Part shown: in pieces, positions 1 to 5,137 of the stretch
How positions within the stretch are numbered: position 1 is the stretch's first letter
Layout: each line of letters begins with the position of its first letter
Assembly: GCA_050698355.1 (NCBI GenBank)
Contig: JBOHBN010000318.1
Coordinates: 1-5,137, forward strand
Length of the DNA stretch: 5,137 bases
Direction: 5' to 3'
DNA from: JBOHBN01 sp050698355
GTDB lineage: Bacteria > Actinomycetota > Actinomycetes > Streptosporangiales > WHST01
Notes under the pieces: generated by a model
Database searches by the model: none
The model's input: only the letters and a program-made list of their open reading frames with translations
Told to the model about the DNA's origin: nothing
Position numbers and translations under genes: made by a program

Positions 1-2
1 CC

Positions 3-533
3 AACCCCTGCCCCCGCTCCCCCGACACCACCACCGGCGGCGGAAACAACAGTGGCGGTGACCAGCCGACGGTGACCACGCTGACCCTCGCCCAGCGCGC
101 CCTGGCCCGACTACCCGTCCCCGCCCCATCAATCCAGACCGCGCCGCCGCGCGGCACCAATGCGCTGGTACAGATGCCGCACTGGTTCTGGCTCGCCAAG
201 ACGCAATGGACCAGCCGGACCGCGACCGCGCAGCTAGGTGGGCTGTCGGCCACCGTCACCGCCCGCCCCACGAACCTCACGATCGACCCCGGCGACGGCA
301 GCGAGGCGTTCACCTGCACGCCGCCGTGGACCCCCTACACCCACGGCGCCGAATCGACCTGCACCCACACCTTCACCCACCACGGCACCTACACCGCTAC
401 CGTCACCGCGCACTGGACCGCCGCGTGGACCGGCTCCGACGGCGACGGCGGGGCACTGCCCGCCCTCGCCCGGACCACGACGTTCCCCATCAAAGTCGTA
501 CAGGCCCATAGCCAACTCATCGCCGACCCCTAG
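3..533 (+). CDS. C-terminal part of an exported PKD-like protein, often linked to conjugative elements (5' end outside window)
   Basis: The reading frame is open from the left edge to the TAG at 531-533, so only the C-terminal 176 residues are visible. A GTG at 72 could be read as a start. However, the frame continues upstream through a Gly/Asn/Thr-rich linker (about codons 33-65) typical of secreted actinobacterial proteins, so I treat the gene as truncated by the window. After the linker come a helical stretch (LAQRALARLP), a Pro-rich segment, an aromatic patch with MPHWFWL, then a beta-rich domain. That domain holds an IDPGDGS turn (282-302) and repeated T/V strands ending in GTYTATVTAHW, which resembles a PKD or Ig-like fold. 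Two cysteines (codons 315-317 and 360-362) lie where a disulfide could brace it. From memory, similar proteins in Streptomyces and relatives are annotated as 'ATP/GTP-binding' or hypothetical and lie near conjugation-type genes. No nucleotide-binding motif is visible here. Function is unknown; probably extracellular or surface attached. Confidence 0.72.
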   Translation, partial: NPCPRSPDTTTGGGNNSGGDQPTVTTLTLAQRALARLPVPAPSIQTAPPRGTNALVQMPHWFWLAKTQWTSRTATAQLGGLSATVTARPTNLTIDPGDGSEAFTCTPPWTPYTHGAESTCTHTFTHHGTYTATVTAHWTAAWTGSDGDGGALPALARTTTFPIKVVQAHSQLIADP

Positions 534-540
534 CGGCGGA

Positions 541-594
541 CGTGCTTCTCACGATGAGTTCCTGCTTCTCATGGCCTGCAGGCCATGAGAAGCA
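541..594. repeat. Three copies of a 9-bp motif TGCTTCTCA
   Basis: TGCTTCTCA occurs directly at 543-551 and 563-571, exactly 20 bp apart, and in inverted form (TGAGAAGCA) at 586-594. The second and third copies are the arms of the large palindrome at 559-598. The first is a separate half site, which also sits in a small inverted repeat (CGTG at 541-544 with CACG at 550-553). All copies lie between the two convergent genes. A partial duplication of the palindrome or a protein-binding array would both fit. Confidence 0.75.
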
Positions 595-598
595 GGAA
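559..598. terminator. Perfect 40-bp palindrome, probable bidirectional terminator
   Basis: The left arm runs from 559 to 578 and the right arm from 579 to 598 with no mismatch. The centre is CTGCAG, and the arms contain CTTCTCATGGCC and its complement. As RNA it would form a stem of about 18 bp with a TGCA loop on either strand. It begins 25 bp after the stop of the plus-strand gene and 51 bp beyond the stop of ino1, the usual place for a shared terminator of convergent genes. Neither side has a U-tract, although many high-GC actinobacterial terminators lack one. The lack of a U-tract and the extreme symmetry leave open a protein-binding or recombination site. Confidence 0.5.
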
Positions 599-649
599 TT
601 GAGTTACATACCGTGATCATTTCGGGAATGGTCGGCGAACCAGCGCGCC

Positions 650-1729
650 TTACCGGTCGAGTTCGCCCGCGATGAACTTCTCCACCGCGTCGTGCGCCTC
701 GTTGTCGCGGTACTGCACCGGTGGCGACTTCATGAAGTACGACGACGCGGACAGCACCGGCCCGCCGATACCGCGGTCCTTGGCTACCTTCGCCGCGCGG
801 ATGGCGTCGATGATGATGCCGGCCGAGTTCGGGGAATCCCACACCTCGAGCTTGTACTCCAGGTTGAGCGGTACGTCACCGAACGCGGACCCCTCGAGCC
901 GGATGTACGCCCACTTCCGATCGTCCAGCCACGGCACGTAGTCCGACGGACCGATGTGGACGTTGCGGTCGCCGAGGTCGTGGCCGACCTGCGAGGTGAC
1001 CGCGCGGGTCTTGGAGATCTTCTTGGACTGCAGCCTCTTGCGCTCCAGCATGTTCATGAAATCCATGTTTCCGCCGAAGTTGAGCTGGTCGGTGCGCAGC
1101 AGCTCCACCCCGCGGTCCTCGAACAGCTTGGCCAGCACCCGGTGAGTGATGGTGGCCCCGACCTGGCTCTTGACGTCGTCGCCGACGATCGGGAGCCCAG
1201 CCTGTTCGAACCGCGCCGCCCATTCCGGGTCGGACGCGATGAACACCGGCAGCGCGTTGACGAATGCGACGCCCGCGTCGATCGCGCACTGGGCGTAGAA
1301 GCGGTCCGCATCCTCCGACCCGACCGGCAGGTACGAGACGAGCACGTCGGCGCCGGACTCGCGCAGCGCCGCCACGACATCGACCGGTTCGTCCTCGGAC
1401 TCCTCGATCGTGGCCGTGTAGTACTGGCCGAGGCCGTCGAGGGTGTGGCCGCGCTGGACGGCGACGCCCGCCGGGGGCACATCGGTGATCTTGATGGTGT
1501 TGTTCTCGCTTGCCTCGATGGCGTGTGCGAGATCCTGGCCGACCTTCTTCGCGTCCACGTCGAACGCCGCGACGAACTCCACGTCACGTACGTGGTACGG
1601 CCCGAACCGCACGTGCATCAGACCGGGGATGCTGTCCGCCTCGTCTGCGTCGGCGTAGTACTGCACTCCCTGCACCAGCGATGCGGCGCAGTTGCCCACG
1701 CCGACGATTGCTACGCGAACCGATCCCAT
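650..1729 (-). CDS. ino1: Inositol-3-phosphate synthase (myo-inositol-1-phosphate synthase)
   Basis: This NAD-dependent cytosolic enzyme isomerises glucose 6-phosphate to 1D-myo-inositol 3-phosphate, the first committed step to inositol. In actinomycetes inositol feeds phosphatidylinositol, PI mannosides and mycothiol. The 359 residues match the short actinobacterial form (about 360-370 aa), not the longer eukaryotic one. Residues 7-18 (AIVGVGNCAASL) are the glycine-rich NAD-binding loop of an N-terminal Rossmann fold. The C-terminal catalytic half carries VGDDVKSQVG (183-191), LNFGGNMDF (216-224), WDSPNSAG (297-304) and YFMKSPP (331-337). Counting back from M. tuberculosis Ino1 residues that I recall as catalytic (D197, K284, D310, K346), a constant offset of 12 lands on D185, K272, D298 and K334, all present. 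The enzyme therefore looks active. The ATG at 1729-1727 has a strong Shine-Dalgarno and shares one base with the padR stop. The stop is TAA at 652-650. Codon use resembles its neighbours. Confidence 0.97.
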   Translation of the reverse strand: MGSVRVAIVGVGNCAASLVQGVQYYADADEADSIPGLMHVRFGPYHVRDVEFVAAFDVDAKKVGQDLAHAIEASENNTIKITDVPPAGVAVQRGHTLDGLGQYYTATIEESEDEPVDVVAALRESGADVLVSYLPVGSEDADRFYAQCAIDAGVAFVNALPVFIASDPEWAARFEQAGLPIVGDDVKSQVGATITHRVLAKLFEDRGVELLRTDQLNFGGNMDFMNMLERKRLQSKKISKTRAVTSQVGHDLGDRNVHIGPSDYVPWLDDRKWAYIRLEGSAFGDVPLNLEYKLEVWDSPNSAGIIIDAIRAAKVAKDRGIGGPVLSASSYFMKSPPVQYRDNEAHDAVEKFIAGELDR

Positions 1730-2361
1730 CAGACCTCTCCTGTTCTGCCGTCATCTCTGATCGTGGAACGTGTCTTGGACGGGGCGCTGCCGGACGGTCG
1801 GGCGATCTCGTCGCGCTCGGTCTCGATCAGGTCGGTGAGCCAACGCACCTCACGCTCGACCGACTCCAGCCCGTGCTCCTGCAGCGCGAGGGTGTACCGG
1901 TCGAGCCGTTCCCGCCGCCTGCGCATCGCGTCCTGCAGCTGGGCGACGCGTTCTTGCATGCGCGTGCGCCGGCCCTCGAGGATCCGCAGCCGCACGTCCG
2001 CGGGCGTCTGCCCGAACAGGGCGAAGTGGACGCCGAACGACTCGTCCTCCCAGCTCCTCGGGCCGGACTCGTCGCGCATCTCGGTCAGCCGCTCCTTGCC
2101 CTCGGCCGTCAACCCGTAAGCGATCCGGGCCCGCCGACCGGCGAGCGCATTGCCCGGCGTCGGGTCGTCCGCGGCGATCCAGCCGCGCGCGGCGAGCCGC
2201 TTCAGGCACGGGTACAGCGAGCCGTACGAGATGGCACGGAACGGTCCGAGCAGCGCCGCCAAGCGCTTGCGCAGCTCGTAGCCGTGCAGCGGCGCGTCGG
2301 CGAGCAGCCCGAGTACGGCGAGTTCGAGGGCATCTGCTCTGCGCGGCACTCGTGCTGGCAC
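1729..2361 (-). CDS. PadR-family transcriptional regulator
   Basis: This is a dimeric winged-helix DNA-binding protein of 210 residues. Residues 11-62 show the PadR signature: ALELAVLGLLADAPLHGYEL, then RKRL, then the recognition region SYGSLYPCLKRLAARGWI. A wing follows (about 70-88, RRARIAYGLTAEGKERL). Residues 120-186 are a long charged helical region, probably the C-terminal coiled-coil dimerisation domain. The tail from 188 is polar and likely disordered. It is the positional counterpart of M. tuberculosis Rv0047c upstream of ino1, and its TGA overlaps the ino1 ATG by one base. The start is uncertain. The GTG at 2361-2359 is the most upstream possible start but abuts a GAGGGG stretch, leaving no spacing. 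The GTG at 2349-2347 (residue 5) follows that stretch by about 11 bases. The palindromic AT-rich repeat just upstream suggests autoregulation. The ligand is unknown. Confidence 0.93.
   Translation of the reverse strand: MPARVPRRADALELAVLGLLADAPLHGYELRKRLAALLGPFRAISYGSLYPCLKRLAARGWIAADDPTPGNALAGRRARIAYGLTAEGKERLTEMRDESGPRSWEDESFGVHFALFGQTPADVRLRILEGRRTRMQERVAQLQDAMRRRRERLDRYTLALQEHGLESVEREVRWLTDLIETERDEIARPSGSAPSKTRSTIRDDGRTGEV
1734..1741 (-). promoter_or_regulatory. Ribosome binding site of ino1 inside the padR 3' end
   Basis: On the minus strand AGGAGAGG lies four to seven bases before the ino1 ATG, within the last codons of padR. It fixes the ino1 start. With the TGATG stop/start overlap it indicates that the two genes are cotranscribed and probably translationally coupled. 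Confidence 0.8.
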
Positions 2362-2376
2362 CCCTCGGTGACAGGC

Positions 2377-2398
2377 TCGATATATCGAACCGATATAT
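2377..2398. promoter_or_regulatory. Probable PadR operator: palindrome plus tandem CGATATAT
   Basis: TCGATATATCGA (2377-2388) is a perfect 12-bp palindrome. CGATATAT occurs at 2378-2385 and again at 2391-2398, 13 bp apart. In DNA this GC-rich an AT-rich symmetric island stands out. It lies between the divergent padR and DUF5318 genes, where an autoregulating PadR would bind, and overlaps the likely padR promoter. That PadR binds it is inference. Confidence 0.6.
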
Positions 2399-2406
2399 TA
2401 CGCCAA
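2379..2406 (-). promoter_or_regulatory. Candidate promoter of the padR-ino1 operon
   Basis: On the minus strand TTGGCG (2406-2401) resembles a -35 element. It is followed after 16 bp by TATATC (2384-2379), a reasonable -10. Transcription would start near 2372, giving a leader of about 11 bases to the first GTG. The -10 element lies inside the palindrome at 2377-2388, so a bound regulator would block RNA polymerase. Confidence 0.45.
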
Positions 2407-2464
2407 CTTACGTTAGCGCGCGCCGGCCCGCAACGCAAGACTGCCGGTTTGGTTTCGGCGCACG

Positions 2465-2470
2465 TACGCT
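2465..2470 (+). promoter_or_regulatory. Candidate -10 element for a leaderless DUF5318 mRNA
   Basis: TACGCT fits the TAnnnT pattern of actinobacterial -10 elements. It ends seven bases before the ATG at 2478, so transcription would begin at or next to the start codon. No Shine-Dalgarno is present before that ATG, which fits leaderless translation. No convincing -35 is visible about 17 bp upstream. Confidence 0.4.
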
Positions 2471-2477
2471 GGCGAGC

Positions 2478-2879
2478 ATGTGGTCCCAGCGGTCGGTCGT
2501 CGACTACGCGCTCCAACGGCGCGCGAGGCTGACCGCGCTCTTCTCCGGCGGGGCGTTCGGCGACGACGTGTGCGACGCGCACCCGTACCTGCTGCGCGCG
2601 GCGAAGTACCACGGTGAGGAGACCGGCGAGTCCTGCCCGGTCTGCCGCAAGGAACGGCTGACCCATGTCACCTACGTCTACGGCGACGAGCTCGGGCAGT
2701 ACGCCGGCCGGGTGCGGCAGACCCCGGAGCTGCCGACCATGGCGCAGCAGTACAGCGAGTTCCGGGTGTACGTAGTCGAGGTGTGCCAGGGGTGCGCGTG
2801 GAACCACCTGACCAAGTCGTACGTGCTCGGCACCGGTAAACCGCCGTCACGCGGGAAGCGTCGTACAGCCGAGCGGTAG
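2478..2879 (+). CDS. DUF5318 family protein, putative zinc-binding
   Basis: This 133-residue protein of unknown function matches the DUF5318 family as I remember it (M. tuberculosis Rv0049). Shared features are VVDYALxRR near the N-terminus, VCDAHPYLLRAAKYHG (31-46), and the C-terminal block VVEVCQGCAWNHLTKSYVLG (99-118). Cysteine pairs CPVC (53-56) and CQGC (103-106) suggest one zinc ribbon formed by both halves of the protein, with H110 and C32 as extra possible ligands. There is no signal peptide or membrane segment, so it is probably cytosolic. The last 15 residues are basic and likely disordered. I chose the ATG at 2478 over the longer open frame from 2352. The family alignment begins here, the extra upstream codons cross the divergent control region, and a -10 element sits seven bases before it. 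It is divergent from padR and 118 bp upstream of ponA, possibly cotranscribed with it. The role is unknown; conserved linkage hints at envelope biology. Confidence 0.92.
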   Translation: MWSQRSVVDYALQRRARLTALFSGGAFGDDVCDAHPYLLRAAKYHGEETGESCPVCRKERLTHVTYVYGDELGQYAGRVRQTPELPTMAQQYSEFRVYVVEVCQGCAWNHLTKSYVLGTGKPPSRGKRRTAER

Positions 2880-2965
2880 GTCAGGGTAGCGCGACCCGGA
2901 TCGTCAGTACCTGAAACACTTGAGGCGAGGTACGCGCCGATGCCCGGCGATGATGCGCCGCTTGC

Positions 2966-2995
2966 TACGGTCACCCCTGCAGCAAACGACAAGGA
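2966..2995 (+). promoter_or_regulatory. Weak candidate promoter and ribosome binding site for ponA
   Basis: The 118-bp gap between DUF5318 and ponA contains TACGGT (2966-2971), which fits a -10 element, and AAGGA (2991-2995) two bases before the ATG at 2998. The Shine-Dalgarno spacing is unusually short and there is no clear -35. ponA may therefore have a weak promoter of its own, read-through from DUF5318, or both. The gap shows no strong terminator hairpin, only a small TCAG-TAC-CTGA inverted repeat at 2904-2914. Confidence 0.25.
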
Positions 2996-2997
2996 TC

Positions 2998-5137
2998 ATG
3001 GCAAACCGATACTCTGGCAGGACGACAGGCAGCCCGCTGCGCCGCGAGCGCGGTGCCTCCGCGGGCGCCGGTGGCGGCGGGTCAAGGCGGCGCCCTGGCC
3101 CGGCGAGGCGGAAGAAGCGGCTGATCGACTACCCACGTAGCGGTAAGCGCGGCGCCCGTCGCTTCCTGCCCTCGTTCAAGCAGCTCCTCGGCTGCTTCAT
3201 CTTCGTGGTGCTCCTCGGAGCCGGTTTCTTCATCGTTTCCTACATCCTCATCCCGGTGCCCGCGCCGAACGAGGTCGCGGTCTCGCAGACATCGGTGATC
3301 ACCTACGACAACGGCAAGCCGCTCGGTCGCCTGGCCGCCCAGAACCGGGAGAAGGTCTCGATCGACAAGGTGCCCAAGCACGTCCAGCACGCCGTGCTCG
3401 CGGCCGAGGACCGCGAGTTCTACAGCGAGCCGGGTTTCTCGGTCACCGGCATCCTGCGGGCGGCGTGGGCGTACGTGCGCAACGAGCCCCTGCAGGGCGG
3501 GTCCACGGTCACCCAGCAGTACGTGAAGAAGACCTACCTCACCGATGAGCGCACCTTCACCCGGAAGTGGAAGGAGCTCATCCTCTCCATCAAGATCGAG
3601 CAGGAGCTCTCCAAGGACCAGATCCTCCAGCGGTACCTGAACACCGTGTACTTCGGGCGTGGCTCGTACGGTGTCCAGACCGCGTCGCATGCGTACTTCG
3701 ACAAGGGCGTGAGCAAGCTCACGCCGTCCGAGGGCGCGGTGCTCGCCTCTCTGATCCGCAACCCGTCGCTGTACGATCCGGTGCGGCACAAGGAGAATCT
3801 CAAGCCGCGGTTCGAGTACGTCATCAACGGCATGGCGAGCCAGGGCTGGCTCAGTGCGGAGCAGGTGTCGTCGATGAAGTTGCCCAAGACGGTGAAGCCC
3901 GACGAGAGCAACCAGTACAAGGGCGAACGCGGGTACCTCATCGCGATGGTCAAGGATGAGCTCGAGCGACGAGGCATCTCCGAGGACGAGCTGCTGACCG
4001 GCGGCTACCAGGTGCACACCACCTTCAACAAGAAGATGATGAAGTACGCCAAGCAGGCGGTGAAGGAGGCGTACCCGGACTACCTCAGGCAGGAGAACGT
4101 CGACATCGGGATGGCGGCGGTCGAGCCCGGCACGGGCCGGATCGTCGCGATCTACGGCGGCAAGAACTACCTGAAGGACCAGTTCAACAACGCCCTGCGC
4201 GGCGGACTCACCCAGCCGGGCTCGTCGTTCAAGCCGTACGTGCTGGCGAGCGCCTTGAAGAAGGGCATCGGGCTGCGCACGACCTACGACGGCCACTCGC
4301 CCAAGACGGTCGCCGGGCACACCTTCAAGAACGCCGGCGCCGAGCAGTTCGGCTACATCGACCTGGCGACGGCGACCGAGCACTCGGTCAACACCGTCTA
4401 CGTCCAGCTCGGGCAGGACGTCGGCCTGCACCGGGTCATCAAGAACGCGAAGAAGGTCGGCATCCAGACCGGTCCGTGGTGCCCGCTCGGTCCCGGCAAC
4501 ACCAAGATGGACGCTGGTGCGTCGACACCGTTGGGTCCGATGGACGTGTGCCCGATGCAGCAGGCCGGCGGGTACGCCACGTTCGCCAACAAGGGCAAGT
4601 ACGTCCAACCGACGGCGATCGACGAGGTGACCAACGCCTCGGGCGACCGGGTGATCTACAAGGCCAACCCGGATCCGAGGAAGGTGTTCTCCAAGGGTGT
4701 CGCGGCCGACACGCTGTACGCGCTGCAGCAGGTCGTGCAGGGTGGCACCGGCACGGCGGCGATCCTGCCTGACGGCCGCCCCGTCGCCGGCAAGACCGGT
4801 ACGACGAACGACAACAGGTCGGCGTGGTTCGTGGGTACGGTTCCGCAGCTCACCGCATCGGTGGCGGTGTACAAGTCGAACGGTCACCAGATCCCCTATA
4901 CCGTTTACGGGGGCTCGGTGGCCGCGCCGGTGTGGGAGGCCTTCATGGCGAAGGCCACCGAGCACATGAAGGTGAAGGACTTTCCCGACCCGGCCTGGGT
5001 GGGCGAGGCCAGGCACAACTACCCGACCGAGCCGGTGACCACGTACACGAGTGAGCCGACGGACACCTACACCCAGGAGCCGTCCGACACGCCGACCAAC
5101 ACCCCGACCCCGACCGATACGCCGACTGCGCCGTCGA
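2998..5137 (+). CDS. ponA: Bifunctional class A penicillin-binding protein, PonA/PBP1A type (3' end outside window)
   Basis: This membrane-anchored enzyme polymerises lipid II into glycan strands and cross-links the peptides. The frame gives 713 codons with no stop before the right edge. Residues 1-60 are an Arg/Lys/Gly-rich cytoplasmic tail. Residues 65-85 are one transmembrane helix. The GT51 glycosyltransferase domain spans about 95-290, with the AEDREFYSEPGF motif (probable catalytic E137), QGGSTVTQQYVK (166-177) and YLNTVYFGRGSYG (213-225). The transpeptidase domain spans about 365-660: SSFK (409-412, nucleophile S409), SVN (463-465) and KTGT (599-602). All catalytic motifs are intact. 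From about residue 676 a Thr/Pro/Glu-rich tail begins and runs off the window, as in other actinobacterial PonA proteins with low-complexity extracellular tails. The ATG at 2998 follows AAGGA at close spacing. ATGs at 2950 and 2953 are in frame but lack a ribosome site. Its place after DUF5318 corresponds to M. tuberculosis ponA1 (Rv0050). Confidence 0.96.
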   Translation, partial: MANRYSGRTTGSPLRRERGASAGAGGGGSRRRPGPARRKKRLIDYPRSGKRGARRFLPSFKQLLGCFIFVVLLGAGFFIVSYILIPVPAPNEVAVSQTSVITYDNGKPLGRLAAQNREKVSIDKVPKHVQHAVLAAEDREFYSEPGFSVTGILRAAWAYVRNEPLQGGSTVTQQYVKKTYLTDERTFTRKWKELILSIKIEQELSKDQILQRYLNTVYFGRGSYGVQTASHAYFDKGVSKLTPSEGAVLASLIRNPSLYDPVRHKENLKPRFEYVINGMASQGWLSAEQVSSMKLPKTVKPDESNQYKGERGYLIAMVKDELERRGISEDELLTGGYQVHTTFNKKMMKYAKQAVKEAYPDYLRQENVDIGMAAVEPGTGRIVAIYGGKNYLKDQFNNALRGGLTQPGSSFKPYVLASALKKGIGLRTTYDGHSPKTVAGHTFKNAGAEQFGYIDLATATEHSVNTVYVQLGQDVGLHRVIKNAKKVGIQTGPWCPLGPGNTKMDAGASTPLGPMDVCPMQQAGGYATFANKGKYVQPTAIDEVTNASGDRVIYKANPDPRKVFSKGVAADTLYALQQVVQGGTGTAAILPDGRPVAGKTGTTNDNRSAWFVGTVPQLTASVAVYKSNGHQIPYTVYGGSVAAPVWEAFMAKATEHMKVKDFPDPAWVGEARHNYPTEPVTTYTSEPTDTYTQEPSDTPTNTPTPTDTPTAPS

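Noticed and set aside
600..649. A possible attachment site or tRNA remnant next to ino1
   Set aside because: I found no tRNA-like fold or tRNA 3' end and no duplicated core sequence within the window, so there is no direct support for an att site.
692..2119. A 475-codon plus-strand open frame opposite ino1 and padR
   Set aside because: It crosses both real genes and their junction, and its product is low-complexity with no known motif. The minus-strand proteins are recognisable families.
2352..2477. N-terminal extension of the DUF5318 protein
   Set aside because: The frame is open upstream but would run through the padR 5' end and the operator-like repeats. Family similarity starts at the ATG at 2478.
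2202..2992. Minus-strand open frames opposite DUF5318 (2202-2807 and 2678-2992)
   Set aside because: They are antisense to a recognisable conserved family and have no family signature of their own.
2940..3140. A 66-codon frame starting at an ATG with a GAGG-type ribosome site
   Set aside because: It overlaps the start of ponA in another frame, has no recognisable sequence, and ends soon after. I considered whether it was the true N-terminus of ponA with a frameshift, but the ponA frame itself already supplies a basic tail and a membrane helix.
3082..5016. A 644-codon open frame on the minus strand
   Set aside because: It is antisense to ponA, whose frame has intact GT51 and transpeptidase motifs. 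The antisense product is an unnatural Arg/Leu/Val/His-rich string without a recognisable domain. Long antisense frames are expected opposite genes with strong GC bias at third positions.

Overview
This is high-GC DNA with strong G/C bias at third codon positions and GTG as well as ATG starts, which points to an actinomycete (Actinomycetota). Four of the five genes form a neighbourhood familiar from that phylum: ino1 and padR on the minus strand, and a DUF5318 gene and ponA on the plus strand. The same set in the same order occurs in Mycobacterium tuberculosis (Rv0046c, Rv0047c, Rv0049, Rv0050). The protein sequences look like those of non-mycobacterial actinomycetes such as Streptomyces or Nocardioidaceae-type organisms. 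I cannot place it to genus.

Layout. Positions 3-533 (+) are the 3' end of a gene for a probable exported protein with a PKD-like fold, of a type I recall from conjugative or integrative elements of actinomycetes. Positions 534-649 separate it from the convergent ino1 gene. This gap holds a perfect 40-bp palindrome (559-598) and a third copy of its arm motif just upstream, and probably serves as a bidirectional terminator. Positions 650-1729 (-) encode inositol-3-phosphate synthase. Positions 1729-2361 (-) encode a PadR-family regulator directly upstream, with a one-base stop/start overlap. Positions 2362-2477 are a divergent control region with an AT-rich palindrome and a direct repeat (CGATATAT twice), the best operator candidate for PadR. 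Positions 2478-2879 (+) encode a small DUF5318 protein with two CxxC pairs, probably from a leaderless mRNA. Positions 2998-5137 (+) encode a bifunctional class A penicillin-binding protein that runs off the right edge.

How the genes work together. Ino1 makes the inositol phosphate needed for phosphatidylinositol, PI mannosides and mycothiol. PonA polymerises and cross-links peptidoglycan at the outer face of the membrane. PadR probably regulates itself and ino1, and may also affect the divergent DUF5318 and ponA side. The block thus joins envelope precursor supply to wall assembly, with DUF5318 as the uncharacterised member. I saw no RNA gene, CRISPR array or complete mobile element. Most of the window is ordinary conserved chromosome. 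The less ordinary parts are the left-hand partial gene, the palindrome cluster and the PadR control region.
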